Under the pieces are notes generated by a model, which worked only from the letters and a program-made list of their open reading frames with translations, was not told the DNA's origin and ran no database searches. Position numbers and translations under genes: made by a program. Positions 1-8,868 of a DNA stretch of 64,000 bases are shown here, piece after piece; positions within the stretch are counted from its first letter, which is position 1, and each line of letters starts with the position of its first letter. Origin of the DNA: DAOUBP01 sp964474695 (GTDB taxonomy: Bacteria; Chloroflexota; Anaerolineae; CG2-30-64-16); assembly GCA_964474695.1 (NCBI GenBank), contig CAYYTK010000007.1, positions 96,039 through 160,038 on the forward strand, given 5' to 3'.

Positions 1-942
1 GATTGGAATGTGAGATCAAGGCCGGCCCGACCGAACGCGATGGAGTATGTGCAGGTCATACGGGTGCATCAGAAGCTTACGTGCCCGCTCTATTCCGCGA
101 ATGCGCATGATCGTTCCCTCTGTCCGTATGTGACTCCGTACGATTACGTCATCGCGCCGGGCTATGAGGAGATCAGAACGGCGCTGCTCGCCAACCCAGG
201 GACGCTTTGGCTGATCGGCAACGAGATGGATCGTCGGGATTGGCCGAATGGCGGCCAGGATGAAATGCTGCCGCAGACGTACGCCGTCGCATATCACGAC
301 CTGTATGATTTTATCAAGAGCGTTGATCCGACGGCAAAGGTAGCCATCGGTGGCGTGATCCAGGCGACGCCGTTACGTCTGGAGTACCTGACCAAGGTAT
401 GGGATACTTACCAACAGAGATACGGCGCCACGATGCCGGTGGATGTGTGGAACGTGCATAACTTCATCCTGCAAGAGCGCCTCTACTATCATGGCGCCAG
501 CATTCCGCCCGGCAGTTCGGTAGTCGATGGCACGGTCTATCCCGATAGCCAGCATGTGGACATGTCTATCTTTGATGGGCAAATCCGGGCTTTTCGGGAA
601 TGGATGAAGGCTCGCGGCCAACAAGAGAAGCCTTTGATCGTTTCCGAGTACGGTGTGCTCTATCATCACATTGAGCAAACTGATACGCCGGAGGAAGTCC
701 AGGCTTTTATGGTGCAGACCTTCGACTATTTCCTGTACACGCGCAACTGTAACCTGGGCTATCATGCGGATGATTGCCGTATGGTGCAGCGGTGGGCATG
801 GTTCAGCCTGGATGATATCGGAATCAGCAGCGGCTTCAATGAGTATGGAGCTCTCTTTAATCCTTCGACGAAGCAAATCACCGGCACGGGTGCGCGGTTC
901 CGCACCTATTCGTTGACCAATCTACCACTGCTGGCCCGATGA
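1..942 (+). CDS. Glycoside hydrolase-like protein, 3' part only
   Basis: The reading frame is open to the first base of the window, so the true start lies upstream; the GTG at position 10 has no ribosome binding site. The visible 310 residues look like the C-terminal half of a clan GH-A (beta/alpha)8 glycosidase. Numbered from the GTG, a Gly-Asn-Glu motif at 70-72 fits the acid/base and Val-Ser-Glu-Tyr at 211-214 fits the nucleophile (Glu213). The chain is rich in Trp and Tyr. It precedes a polysaccharide export operon on the same strand, so it may trim or process that polymer. The exact GH family cannot be assigned by eye. Confidence 0.65.
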   Translation, partial: DWNVRSRPARPNAMEYVQVIRVHQKLTCPLYSANAHDRSLCPYVTPYDYVIAPGYEEIRTALLANPGTLWLIGNEMDRRDWPNGGQDEMLPQTYAVAYHDLYDFIKSVDPTAKVAIGGVIQATPLRLEYLTKVWDTYQQRYGATMPVDVWNVHNFILQERLYYHGASIPPGSSVVDGTVYPDSQHVDMSIFDGQIRAFREWMKARGQQEKPLIVSEYGVLYHHIEQTDTPEEVQAFMVQTFDYFLYTRNCNLGYHADDCRMVQRWAWFSLDDIGISSGFNEYGALFNPSTKQITGTGARFRTYSLTNLPLLAR

Positions 943-1035
943 ACGGCGTGTGGGGCTGGCCGCCTGTTGAGGCGCCCTGGGGCGCCGGTACATCCCGTAC
1001 GAGTGTGTGATGTGAGTGAGCGTGGAAAGACGGAT

Positions 1036-1920
1036 ATGACAAAAGCTGTGACGACCGGCGCTGCTGCAGGCCCTGAAAAAACCTCTCGAGCCTCCGTCCG
1101 GCGCTATTCGGTGCTGGCGCAATTGGCCGAGTTAGTCCGTTACCGTGAGCTGATCGCTAATCTGACGGCCAGGGAGTTGAAGGCGCGCTACAAGGGCAGC
1201 GTATTGGGATTTGTTTGGAGTTTGCTGAGCCCGCTGGGCATGATGCTGGTTTTTACTTTTGTTTTCACCGTCATGAACCCCAACAACCAGATTCGTCATT
1301 TTCCGGTCTTCGTGCTGTGCGGTTTGTTGCCGTGGCAGTTCTTTAACGGCAGTATGTTGAGCGGAACAAGCAGTGTCGTGGCAAACGGCGATCTGATTAA
1401 GAAGGTGTACTTTCCCCGGGCGGCGTTACCCGTTGCGAGTGTGCTCGCCAATCTTGTCAACTTCCTGCTGGCCCTGGTGGTATTGTTTGTTGCGTTGTTC
1501 CTCTCGCGCCTGCATCTGAGCCCTTATATTCTGCTCTTGCCGATTGTCATCATTATCGAGACCTGCTTTGTTACCGGCATGGTGCTGACACTCAGCACCC
1601 TGCACGTTTTCTATCGGGACACGCTCATGATCCTTGAAGTGCTTTTGCTGGCCTGGTTTTTTCTCACGCCGGTGTTCTATCCGATCGAGTTATTGCCCCA
1701 AAGCTCCGTGATCCTGGGTTTGACTGTGGACGTTCGCCGCTGGATGTATATTCTGAATCCTGTGGCATCGTTGATCAGCGCGTATCGGGATCTTCTCTAT
1801 TGGGGGTATCGAACCAATCTGGATTTCTTCCTGCGCACGGCAGTTACTTCCCTGGGAGTTTTGGGCTTCGGGCTCTGGTTCTTCAATCGTTTCAGCCATC
1901 GTTTCGGTGAGGAAGTGTAA
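1036..1920 (+). CDS. ABC-2 type polysaccharide export permease (Wzm/TagG-like)
   Basis: A 294-residue integral membrane protein of the ABC-2 family that would carry a lipid-linked polysaccharide across the cytoplasmic membrane. A cytoplasmic N-terminus of about 55 residues contains the Ala-Arg-Glu-Leu-Lys-Ala-Arg-Tyr-Lys-Gly amphipathic motif typical of Wzm/TagG permeases, followed by about six hydrophobic segments. The ATG at 1036 is preferred over an upstream in-frame GTG at 967 because a GGAAAG box lies just upstream and homology begins here. Its stop codon overlaps the start of the ATPase gene by one base, so the two are translationally coupled. Confidence 0.88.
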   Translation: MTKAVTTGAAAGPEKTSRASVRRYSVLAQLAELVRYRELIANLTARELKARYKGSVLGFVWSLLSPLGMMLVFTFVFTVMNPNNQIRHFPVFVLCGLLPWQFFNGSMLSGTSSVVANGDLIKKVYFPRAALPVASVLANLVNFLLALVVLFVALFLSRLHLSPYILLLPIVIIIETCFVTGMVLTLSTLHVFYRDTLMILEVLLLAWFFLTPVFYPIELLPQSSVILGLTVDVRRWMYILNPVASLISAYRDLLYWGYRTNLDFFLRTAVTSLGVLGFGLWFFNRFSHRFGEEV

Positions 1921-3278
1921 TGGTTGCGCCTTCGTCAAACGTCACGCCAGGGCAGCCCCTTGTGCAGTTGACCAACGTGTGGAAGCGTTTCAGCATGGAT
2001 CGTGGCTCGAATCGCTCCTGGCAGGAGACCTTCACACGGTTGTTTCGTCGTACACGGATTGAAGCAGACGATTTTTGGCCGCTGCGCGATGTTTCGCTGA
2101 CCGTGAATGCCGGTGAATGTGTGGGCATCATCGGCGTGAATGGCGCAGGCAAAAGCACGCTGCTTAAGCTCGTGGCGGGGGTTTTGGAACCGACTGCGGG
2201 TAGCGTCTCGGTTAACGGTCGGGTAGGGGCTTTGTTGGAACTGGGGGCAGGGTTTCACCCCGATTTGAGCGGCCGCGAGAACATTTACCTCAACGGATCG
2301 ATTCTGGGGCTGAGCCGGGCCGAGATCAAGAAGAGCCTGGACGAGATCATTGACTTTGCGGAGCTTGAACATTTCATCGATGTGCCGGTGAAGCACTATT
2401 CCTCCGGCATGTATGTGCGACTTGGTTTCGCGATTGCTGTGCATGCGATCCCCGACATCCTGTTGATCGATGAGGTGTTGGCCGTGGGCGACCGCAGCTT
2501 TCAGACCAAGTGCCTGGAAAAGGTTGCCGACCTGCGCCGTGATGGTGTGACAATCATCTGGGCCTCGCATGATCTGAGCCAGGTGGAAGATTTCTGCACG
2601 CGCGTTGTATGGATCGATGAAAGCCGTGTGATCGCGGATGGCGCCCCCGGCGAAAGCGTTGCCGCCTATCTGCGTTCAATCTATCAGAACGACGATGCCC
2701 GGCTGGCAGAGGAAAACCAAGCGCGCGGGGAGATGCTCCACGATCAGGATGCACCGCCAGAACCCGAGGAAAACGAGGTTGATGATTGGACTGAGCTTGG
2801 CGCAAGCAAGCGCGCTGATCGCCGGCGCCACTACGGCAATGGCAAGATACGGATCACAGATGTCGAAATGGTCGGCGCGAACAATGACAAGCGTTGGGTC
2901 TTCCAGGCGAACGAACGACTCCGCATCCGGATGAATTACGTCACTGAGACTCGCATCGATGAACCGGTTTTTAGTATACTGATTCATCGCGATGATGGGC
3001 TTTACGTGACTTCTTCCAACACCTATCAAACGGAAGGCCTGCCGGCCATCGATGGCCGTGGCAGTATCGAGGTGGAATTCCCGGGCATCGAACTTGCCAG
3101 AGGATCATATCTTTTGTCCGTAGGCGCTTATGGCCGACCCGATTTCCCCTTATGGAGCGACCCTGCCGATTTCTACGACCGGTTGTTTCGCTTTCGCATC
3201 GAGTCGGAGCGCCAATTCCATGGTGTCGTGGCTCCCCGGACCTCCTGGCGTATCTTGGCTAACGGAAATCAAAGATGA
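1920..3278 (+). CDS. ABC transporter ATP-binding protein with Wzt-type C-terminal domain
   Basis: The 452-residue ATPase partner of the preceding permease. Walker A is at residues 72-80, the ABC signature Tyr-Ser-Ser-Gly-Met at 160-164, Walker B with Asp-Glu at about 180-186 and the switch histidine at about 217. An acidic linker follows near 250-290. A beta-rich C-terminal domain (about 310-440) resembles the Wzt carbohydrate-binding domain, which in O-antigen systems recognises the modified non-reducing end of the chain before export. The start overlaps the permease stop (TAATG) and the end overlaps the next gene by 4 bp. Confidence 0.92.
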   Translation: MVAPSSNVTPGQPLVQLTNVWKRFSMDRGSNRSWQETFTRLFRRTRIEADDFWPLRDVSLTVNAGECVGIIGVNGAGKSTLLKLVAGVLEPTAGSVSVNGRVGALLELGAGFHPDLSGRENIYLNGSILGLSRAEIKKSLDEIIDFAELEHFIDVPVKHYSSGMYVRLGFAIAVHAIPDILLIDEVLAVGDRSFQTKCLEKVADLRRDGVTIIWASHDLSQVEDFCTRVVWIDESRVIADGAPGESVAAYLRSIYQNDDARLAEENQARGEMLHDQDAPPEPEENEVDDWTELGASKRADRRRHYGNGKIRITDVEMVGANNDKRWVFQANERLRIRMNYVTETRIDEPVFSILIHRDDGLYVTSSNTYQTEGLPAIDGRGSIEVEFPGIELARGSYLLSVGAYGRPDFPLWSDPADFYDRLFRFRIESERQFHGVVAPRTSWRILANGNQR

Positions 3279-5731
3279 GCGAACCAATGGCGGTCGCGAG
3301 ACCAGGCCCACTGGACGGGTCTTCGGTTGAGGGCGACTTCTATGATTATGTTCATGCCTGTGGCTACGTCGACCAGGCATGGAATCGGCATGTCCTCGAG
3401 TACTATGTCCCCTACTTTGCGCATTGTGAGCAGGTGCTTGATGTCGGCTGTGGGGAAGGGCAGATGCTCGAGCTGTTGGCCGCGGCAGGGATCTCAGCCT
3501 CAGGCATCGATGCGGATGCAAGGATGGTTCGCATCTGCCAGGAACGCGGCCTGCAGGTGCAGATGACCAGCCTGTTCGATTTCTTGCCTGATCAGCACGC
3601 GAGGTTCGACGGCATCTTCAGCAGCAACCTGATCGAGCATCTGACTTCTGAACAAGGCGCCCGGTTCGTGAGCCTGGCGTTTCAGGCCCTCAAGCCGGGA
3701 GGCATCTTGCTGATCGCCACGCCCAATCCCGAAAGCCTGATCGTCCACACGCATGAGTTCTGGCGCGATCTCACCCACGTGCGGTTGTACCATCGCTCCC
3801 TTTTGGAGTTCTTGCTTTACCGCGCCGGGCTGCGCAACATCGCATCGAATGAGAACCCGTATACTGCCTGGCAGCTTGCTGAATCGCGGGCGCTTTCATT
3901 GCCTGCGCTCGGGCATCGCGCGGCCGGGCTATCTGCGGCGGCGCGGCCGGAGGCGGGATCGCAGCGGAGCTCGAATAGTGTCTGGGCCCCGGCAAGCGCG
4001 CGCCAACGGCTGGCGTGGTGGCGGCGGCCGGCCTGGTGGTTGAGACGCCGACTGGCGAGCTTCCTGGTGCGTTCGGTCATGTATGAGGAATTCACGACGA
4101 TCGAACAGCGGCTGGACGAGCTCTACGGTGCAGCGAGCGAGCTGCATGGCGCGACGCAAGAGCTGGCCGCCAATGCGCAGGCGGCCGATTTCGCTTTGGA
4201 GACATACGTGCGTTCTCTGAGAGAAGTCCTTGCCGGCCGCCTCGTTTCTTTGGAAGGCGCCGTTAATCCTCCTCTACGACGGCCCAGAGAGGTTTTTGTG
4301 GTGGGGATTAAGCCGCTTGGCGATGGCAGCATCCCCGAGTTGCCCGAAGAAGCGGCCAGGCAGACCGCCTCGTTGGCGTTGCAGACGCCCGAGGTTGCGG
4401 CGGAGGCGGCCTGGCCGGAATCGGATACGGCCGGCCCGAATCTTGCGGCTGATCCGGAGGTTGCTGAACTCACGACTGTGGCACAACCGCTGGCGCCGGT
4501 GCTTCGCCAGTACAGTGGCATGCCGCGAGTGGCCGTTTTCACGCCTTACCTGCCGTATCCGCCCGATAATGGGGGCAAGATCCGCAGCTATCACCTGCTG
4601 CGGGCGTTGACCGAACGGTGCGACGTGGACTTGTACAGCGTGCATTTCGGCGACGAACCGCCGCAAGAGACGATCACTGCGCTGCGGGAGTTCTGCTGCC
4701 AGGTGGTCTCGTTGGCTGTGGTGAAACCCTGGCGCACGCGGGATCGCTGGCGACGCGCGTTTGCGGCGTTGCCGAGATCGGCGGATTACTTTATGACGCC
4801 GGATTCTCTTGCACGGGCTGATCAGTATCTGCGCGCGGGCCAGTATGCGGCGGTGGTGGCAGATGAGTTGTGCATGAATCCGTATGCGGAGCTGGCGCCC
4901 TATCTGCCACGCGTGATGGCACGTCAGAAGGTCGATCACCTGCATTATGCCGAGATGGCCAAGGCACGGCCGTGGGGCAGCGAAAAGGTCCTGGATTGGC
5001 TGGAAGCGACCAAACTGCGGAATTATGGGCGGGCAGCAATGCCGCGCTACCAGGCCTTCATGGCTTGTTCGCAGCACGATGCCGACATCATCGGCCGTGA
5101 CGCCCCCGGGGTGCGAGCCCTGGTTGTGCCGAACGGCGTTGACCTGGATACTTTTGTGCCGCTGAACACGCCGAAGACAGGCAGGCCTATCCTGCTGTTT
5201 GTCGGCGCCATGCACTATTATCCCAACATCGATGCGATGAAGTTCTTCTTTGAGACGATGTACGAGCAGGTCATCCAGGCGCTGCCGGATTTGCGGATAC
5301 AGATTGTCGGCCATTCACCGGTGCCGGAGATCCAGCAGTTGGCTCAGCGATCCGGGGTAGAGGTGGTGGGCAGCGTGCCTGACATGCGTCCCTATCTTGA
5401 CGCCGCGACGGTGTTCATGGTCCCACTCCGGCTCGGCGGCGGGACGCGACTCAAGATCGTTGAGGCTATGGCGATGGGATTGCCGGTCGTCTCGACCTCC
5501 GTTGGCGCTGAGGGGTTGGCGGTCAGCCCGGGCCATGATATTTTGATTGCGGACAGTCCATCCTCGTTCGTAGAGGCTACGCTGCGCTTGTTGAATGATG
5601 GCGAGCTCCGGGCGCATCTCAGCGCGGGTGGGCGCGAGCTGGCAAAGCACTACCATTGGCGCGAGTTGATGCGGCCGTTTGCCGACATGGTGGAGACGAT
5701 CGCCAAACAGCGCAGCGGTGGGGAGCACTGA
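3275..5731 (+). CDS. Fused SAM methyltransferase and GT4 glycosyltransferase
   Basis: An 818-residue two-domain protein. The N-terminal part is a class I SAM methyltransferase with Val-Leu-Asp-Val-Gly-Cys-Gly-Glu-Gly at 54-62 and a Ser-Asn-Leu-Ile-Glu-His segment near 113. An Arg/Ala-rich, partly coiled linker covers about 220-410. A GT4 (GT-B fold) glycosyltransferase begins near residue 416, with the N-terminal Pro-Pro-Asp-Asn-Gly-Gly-Lys loop and a C-terminal Gly-Gly-Gly-Thr-Arg-Leu-Lys-Ile-Val-Glu-Ala donor-site motif. In a Wzm/Wzt operon, such fusions can both extend and cap the chain by methylation. The start is an ATGA overlap with the ATPase gene. Confidence 0.88.
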   Translation: MSEPMAVARPGPLDGSSVEGDFYDYVHACGYVDQAWNRHVLEYYVPYFAHCEQVLDVGCGEGQMLELLAAAGISASGIDADARMVRICQERGLQVQMTSLFDFLPDQHARFDGIFSSNLIEHLTSEQGARFVSLAFQALKPGGILLIATPNPESLIVHTHEFWRDLTHVRLYHRSLLEFLLYRAGLRNIASNENPYTAWQLAESRALSLPALGHRAAGLSAAARPEAGSQRSSNSVWAPASARQRLAWWRRPAWWLRRRLASFLVRSVMYEEFTTIEQRLDELYGAASELHGATQELAANAQAADFALETYVRSLREVLAGRLVSLEGAVNPPLRRPREVFVVGIKPLGDGSIPELPEEAARQTASLALQTPEVAAEAAWPESDTAGPNLAADPEVAELTTVAQPLAPVLRQYSGMPRVAVFTPYLPYPPDNGGKIRSYHLLRALTERCDVDLYSVHFGDEPPQETITALREFCCQVVSLAVVKPWRTRDRWRRAFAALPRSADYFMTPDSLARADQYLRAGQYAAVVADELCMNPYAELAPYLPRVMARQKVDHLHYAEMAKARPWGSEKVLDWLEATKLRNYGRAAMPRYQAFMACSQHDADIIGRDAPGVRALVVPNGVDLDTFVPLNTPKTGRPILLFVGAMHYYPNIDAMKFFFETMYEQVIQALPDLRIQIVGHSPVPEIQQLAQRSGVEVVGSVPDMRPYLDAATVFMVPLRLGGGTRLKIVEAMAMGLPVVSTSVGAEGLAVSPGHDILIADSPSSFVEATLRLLNDGELRAHLSAGGRELAKHYHWRELMRPFADMVETIAKQRSGGEH

Positions 5732-6978
5732 TGCGCATCGTTCGCCTGATCAATCTTTATCCGCCCTATGTGGTGGGCGGGTATGAGATGCTCACTCGCG
5801 ATATCGTTGAGGAGCTGACGGCGCGCGGGCATGAGGTGCATGTCCTGACCGCGCGGGGCGGGCAACTCAGTGATCCTCGTGTGCACCAGGTCTTCAACTA
5901 CAGCCTGGATGACAAGGACGCCCTCTTCCGTGGCGGCAGAAAGCTTACGGAAAGCGAGCTTTTTCGGCATCACATCTTTGATCCGACCACCTATCGGAAC
6001 GTGCGACGCACGGTGCGGCAGTTGCGCCCCGATCTTGTGATCCTCGATAACCTTTACATGGCATCAGCCGCACCCCTTCTGGCCGTGCGCGACGTTCCCT
6101 GCCCTGTGTTGGCTCAGGTCGCCGATAAGTGGCTGATCTACCAGTTGCGTGATTGGGGGTTGGTGTTGGGGCCGCAGGTCGGCTGGCGCAAGACAGCGGC
6201 AAGTGCTGTGCGGACCTTGATCCAACGTCCGTTGGCGCATTGGGCGCGCCTGGACGGCATCCTGGCGGTGTCCGATTTTATTCGCGCGTTCTATGTGGAA
6301 GCCGGGTTCCCTCGTGACAGATTGGAGACCGGTTATCTGGGTGTGAATACCGGCAGCATGTCGCCCAGGTCGCCCTATGCGCTGCATGATCCGATTCGCC
6401 TGGTTTTTGCAGGCAGCCTTTGGGAAGGTAAAGGCCCCCAGGTGCTAGTGGCTGCGCTGCGTTTGCTGAGGCAGATGCCGGGGGCGCCGAGGTTTCATCT
6501 GGATATCTTTGGTGAAGGAGCAGAGGGCTTTAAGCAGTATTTGCTTGGTCAGATTCGCGAGGCAGGCCTGGAGGATCAGATCAGCTTTCGCGGTTTTGTA
6601 GCAGTGGACGAACTGGTGAAAGTGTTGGCTGAATCGGATCTTTTTGTCTTTCCTTCGATCTGGGATGAGCCGTTTGCCATCATGCCGCTGTTGGCGTTGG
6701 GCAGCGGCCTGCCGCTGGTCGCTACGCGTGCCGGCGGCACACCGGAGGGGTTCGTGGATGGGAAGACCGCGCTGCTGATTGAGCCGAACGACCCCCAGGC
6801 GTTGGCGGCCGCAATCGCACGCCTGGTCCAGGATGAGGCGCTGTGCAACCGTCTGCGAGAAAACGGTCTGCGGGATGTGCAGGCGCGCTGGAGCTTCAAG
6901 GCTTATGTGGATCGCCTTGAGGAGTTCTATGAGCGGGCGCTGCAGCGACGCCAGCGAGAGATGGGGAACGGCCGATGA
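5731..6978 (+). CDS. GT4 family glycosyltransferase
   Basis: 415 residues. The N-terminus has a GT-B acceptor domain with Tyr-Pro-Pro-Tyr-Val-Val-Gly-Gly-Tyr-Glu in the first 20 residues. The C-terminal donor domain has Gly-Ser-Leu-Trp-Glu-Gly-Lys-Gly and Trp-Asp-Glu-Pro-Phe-Ala-Ile-Met-Pro, followed by Gly-Leu-Pro-Leu-Val-Ala-Thr, typical of retaining GT4 enzymes that use nucleotide sugars. The ATG at 5731 shares its A with the upstream TGA (TGATG), which supports this start over the in-frame codon at 5656. Likely one step in assembly of the polymer exported by the ABC pair; donor and acceptor are not deducible. Confidence 0.9.
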   Translation: MRIVRLINLYPPYVVGGYEMLTRDIVEELTARGHEVHVLTARGGQLSDPRVHQVFNYSLDDKDALFRGGRKLTESELFRHHIFDPTTYRNVRRTVRQLRPDLVILDNLYMASAAPLLAVRDVPCPVLAQVADKWLIYQLRDWGLVLGPQVGWRKTAASAVRTLIQRPLAHWARLDGILAVSDFIRAFYVEAGFPRDRLETGYLGVNTGSMSPRSPYALHDPIRLVFAGSLWEGKGPQVLVAALRLLRQMPGAPRFHLDIFGEGAEGFKQYLLGQIREAGLEDQISFRGFVAVDELVKVLAESDLFVFPSIWDEPFAIMPLLALGSGLPLVATRAGGTPEGFVDGKTALLIEPNDPQALAAAIARLVQDEALCNRLRENGLRDVQARWSFKAYVDRLEEFYERALQRRQREMGNGR

Positions 6979-7922
6979 GGACTTTGGTGTTGGGCGGCAA
7001 CGGTTTCATCGGTTCACACCTGGTGGATAGACTGCTGGCTGAAGGCCATGCCGTGCGCGTGTTCGATCGGAATGAGGAGTTGTATCGCAAGCCGCTGGCC
7101 GGGGTTGAGTATTGCCACGCGGATTTTGGGAATCGCACCCTGCTTGCTGAGGCCCTGGATGGGATAGATATCGTTTTTCATTTGATCAGCACCACGGTGC
7201 CGAAGACGTCCAACGACGACCCGGCGTTTGACGTGACGTCGAATGTCGTTGAGACCATCGCGCTGCTGGAGAGGTGCGTGGCGCGCGGCGTCAAGAGGAC
7301 CGTTTTCCTGTCAAGCGGCGGGACGGTGTACGGTGCGCCCGCTGCGCTGCCGGTCACAGAGGACAGCCCCACCAACCCCGAATGCTCCTATGGGATTGCC
7401 AAGCTGACGATCGAGAAGTACCTGGCGCTCTTCAGCCATCTGCATGGCCTTGACTATGTTGTAATCCGGCCCTCCAATCCGTACGGACCCCGGCAGAACC
7501 CGTTCGGCATTCAAGGTGCGATTTCCGTCTTCCTTGGCCGCGTCGCCGCGGGCAAGCCCATCGAGATCTGGGGGAATGGCGAGATCGTGCGCGATTACAT
7601 CTTTGTCGATGACCTCGTCGAAGGCATCTACAGAGCGGCGACACAGACCTTGAAGTCGCGCATTCTGAACCTGGGCAGCGGCCAGGGGCACTCTCTCAAT
7701 GCGATCATTGCGACCATGCATGACGTGATCGGCGATCAGGTGCGGGTGGTGCATACACCCAAACGTATCTTCGATGTGCCGCAAATCTACCTGGATATCA
7801 GCCGGGCGCAGCAGGAATTGACCTGGCGCCCCGTGATGCCCCTGGCAGCCGGTATCCGGCAAACCTGGGAGTTTGTCCGAAGTATTGTTTCGGAACAACA
7901 ATCGACGCCTCAACAGGCCTAA
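6975..7922 (+). CDS. NAD-dependent epimerase/dehydratase
   Basis: A 315-residue extended short-chain dehydrogenase/reductase. Gly-Gly-Asn-Gly-Phe-Ile-Gly at 7-13 is the Rossmann NAD-binding motif. The catalytic Tyr139-x3-Lys143 pair and the upstream Ser-Ser-Gly-Gly-Thr-Val-Tyr-Gly segment at 113-120 are intact. The family includes UDP-glucose/UDP-galactose 4-epimerases and nucleotide-sugar dehydratases, so it probably supplies an activated sugar to the glycosyltransferases around it. The ATGA overlap with the upstream gene indicates coupling. The precise substrate is unknown. Confidence 0.9.
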   Translation: MRTLVLGGNGFIGSHLVDRLLAEGHAVRVFDRNEELYRKPLAGVEYCHADFGNRTLLAEALDGIDIVFHLISTTVPKTSNDDPAFDVTSNVVETIALLERCVARGVKRTVFLSSGGTVYGAPAALPVTEDSPTNPECSYGIAKLTIEKYLALFSHLHGLDYVVIRPSNPYGPRQNPFGIQGAISVFLGRVAAGKPIEIWGNGEIVRDYIFVDDLVEGIYRAATQTLKSRILNLGSGQGHSLNAIIATMHDVIGDQVRVVHTPKRIFDVPQIYLDISRAQQELTWRPVMPLAAGIRQTWEFVRSIVSEQQSTPQQA

Positions 7923-7932
7923 GTGGGAGACT

Positions 7933-8868
7933 ATGATGTCAGAAGATGCTGTTGACAAAGCTAAATCGCGTTGGGACAATGCCTACGAAGGGGATCATGC
8001 CGATCAGGCGCACATCCGTAATATCTACACGTTAGCCTCGGTGGAATACTGGCAGCTCTATGGGAATGCTCGTTTCGGGAATACCGGCAGCGAATATAAT
8101 TGGATGTCGTGGATGAAGCGGGTATACGGCGCGACGCGGCGTCACCGTGTGCTGGAACTGGGCAGTGGCAACGGCGATCTGTCGCTTGATCTGCGTCGGA
8201 TGGACTTCGCAGACGAATTCGTGGGCCTCGACATCTCCGAGATCGGCGTGCAGATGGCCAACCGCAAAGCTGAGGAGGCAGGCTACTCCAATGTCAAATT
8301 CCTCCAGGCTGATTTGAATCGGATCGTATTGGAGCCCCGGTCCTATGATACGATTGTCGTGCAAATGACGCTGCATCATATCGAGAATCTTGAAGGGGTA
8401 TTCGAGCAGGTGGCACAAGCCTTGACCCCTGGAGGCATATTCCTCGTCAACGATTATATTGGCCCGACTCGGTGGCAATTCACGCTCCCGCAGTTGCTCA
8501 TGGCGAATGCCCTGATCCAGATTCTGCCGCGACGGCTGAAGGTGAGTTGGCCTAACGGGAAGATCAAACTGGGCTTGCGGCGTCCAACCATTCAGCAGAT
8601 GATCGACATGGATCCATCGGAGGCTGTGCGGTCCGGGGAGATCGTCTCACTGTTTCAGCGTTATTTCACGGTGGAGCATGAGATTGATTACGGAGGCAGC
8701 ATCTCTATCCTGGTTTTGGATAACATTATCAGCAATTTCCGCGCCGACGACCCTGGCAGCATGAAGTGGCTGAAGATGGTCCTCGCGGTGGATCATTGGG
8801 CGCGACGTCTTGGCCTGGTGCCTTCCATCAATCTGGTGCTGGCAGGGCGTCCCAAGCATGAAGCCTGA
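7933..8868 (+). CDS. Class I SAM-dependent methyltransferase
   Basis: About 311 residues. The SAM-binding motif I (Val-Leu-Glu-Leu-Gly-Ser-Gly-Asn-Gly-Asp) lies at about 73-82, with a motif IV-like Gln-Met-Thr-Leu-His-His-Ile-Glu stretch further on. Two consecutive ATG codons occur at 7933 and 7936; the GGGAGA box at 7925-7930 is better spaced for the second. Position in the operon suggests methylation of a sugar or lipid-linked intermediate. A role in small-molecule methylation is possible, and the substrate cannot be inferred. Confidence 0.85.
   Translation: MMSEDAVDKAKSRWDNAYEGDHADQAHIRNIYTLASVEYWQLYGNARFGNTGSEYNWMSWMKRVYGATRRHRVLELGSGNGDLSLDLRRMDFADEFVGLDISEIGVQMANRKAEEAGYSNVKFLQADLNRIVLEPRSYDTIVVQMTLHHIENLEGVFEQVAQALTPGGIFLVNDYIGPTRWQFTLPQLLMANALIQILPRRLKVSWPNGKIKLGLRRPTIQQMIDMDPSEAVRSGEIVSLFQRYFTVEHEIDYGGSISILVLDNIISNFRADDPGSMKWLKMVLAVDHWARRLGLVPSINLVLAGRPKHEA

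Noticed and set aside
4274..5314. A 346-codon frame opposite the methyltransferase-glycosyltransferase fusion
   Set aside because: Arg/Pro/His-rich shadow without ribosome site or domain.
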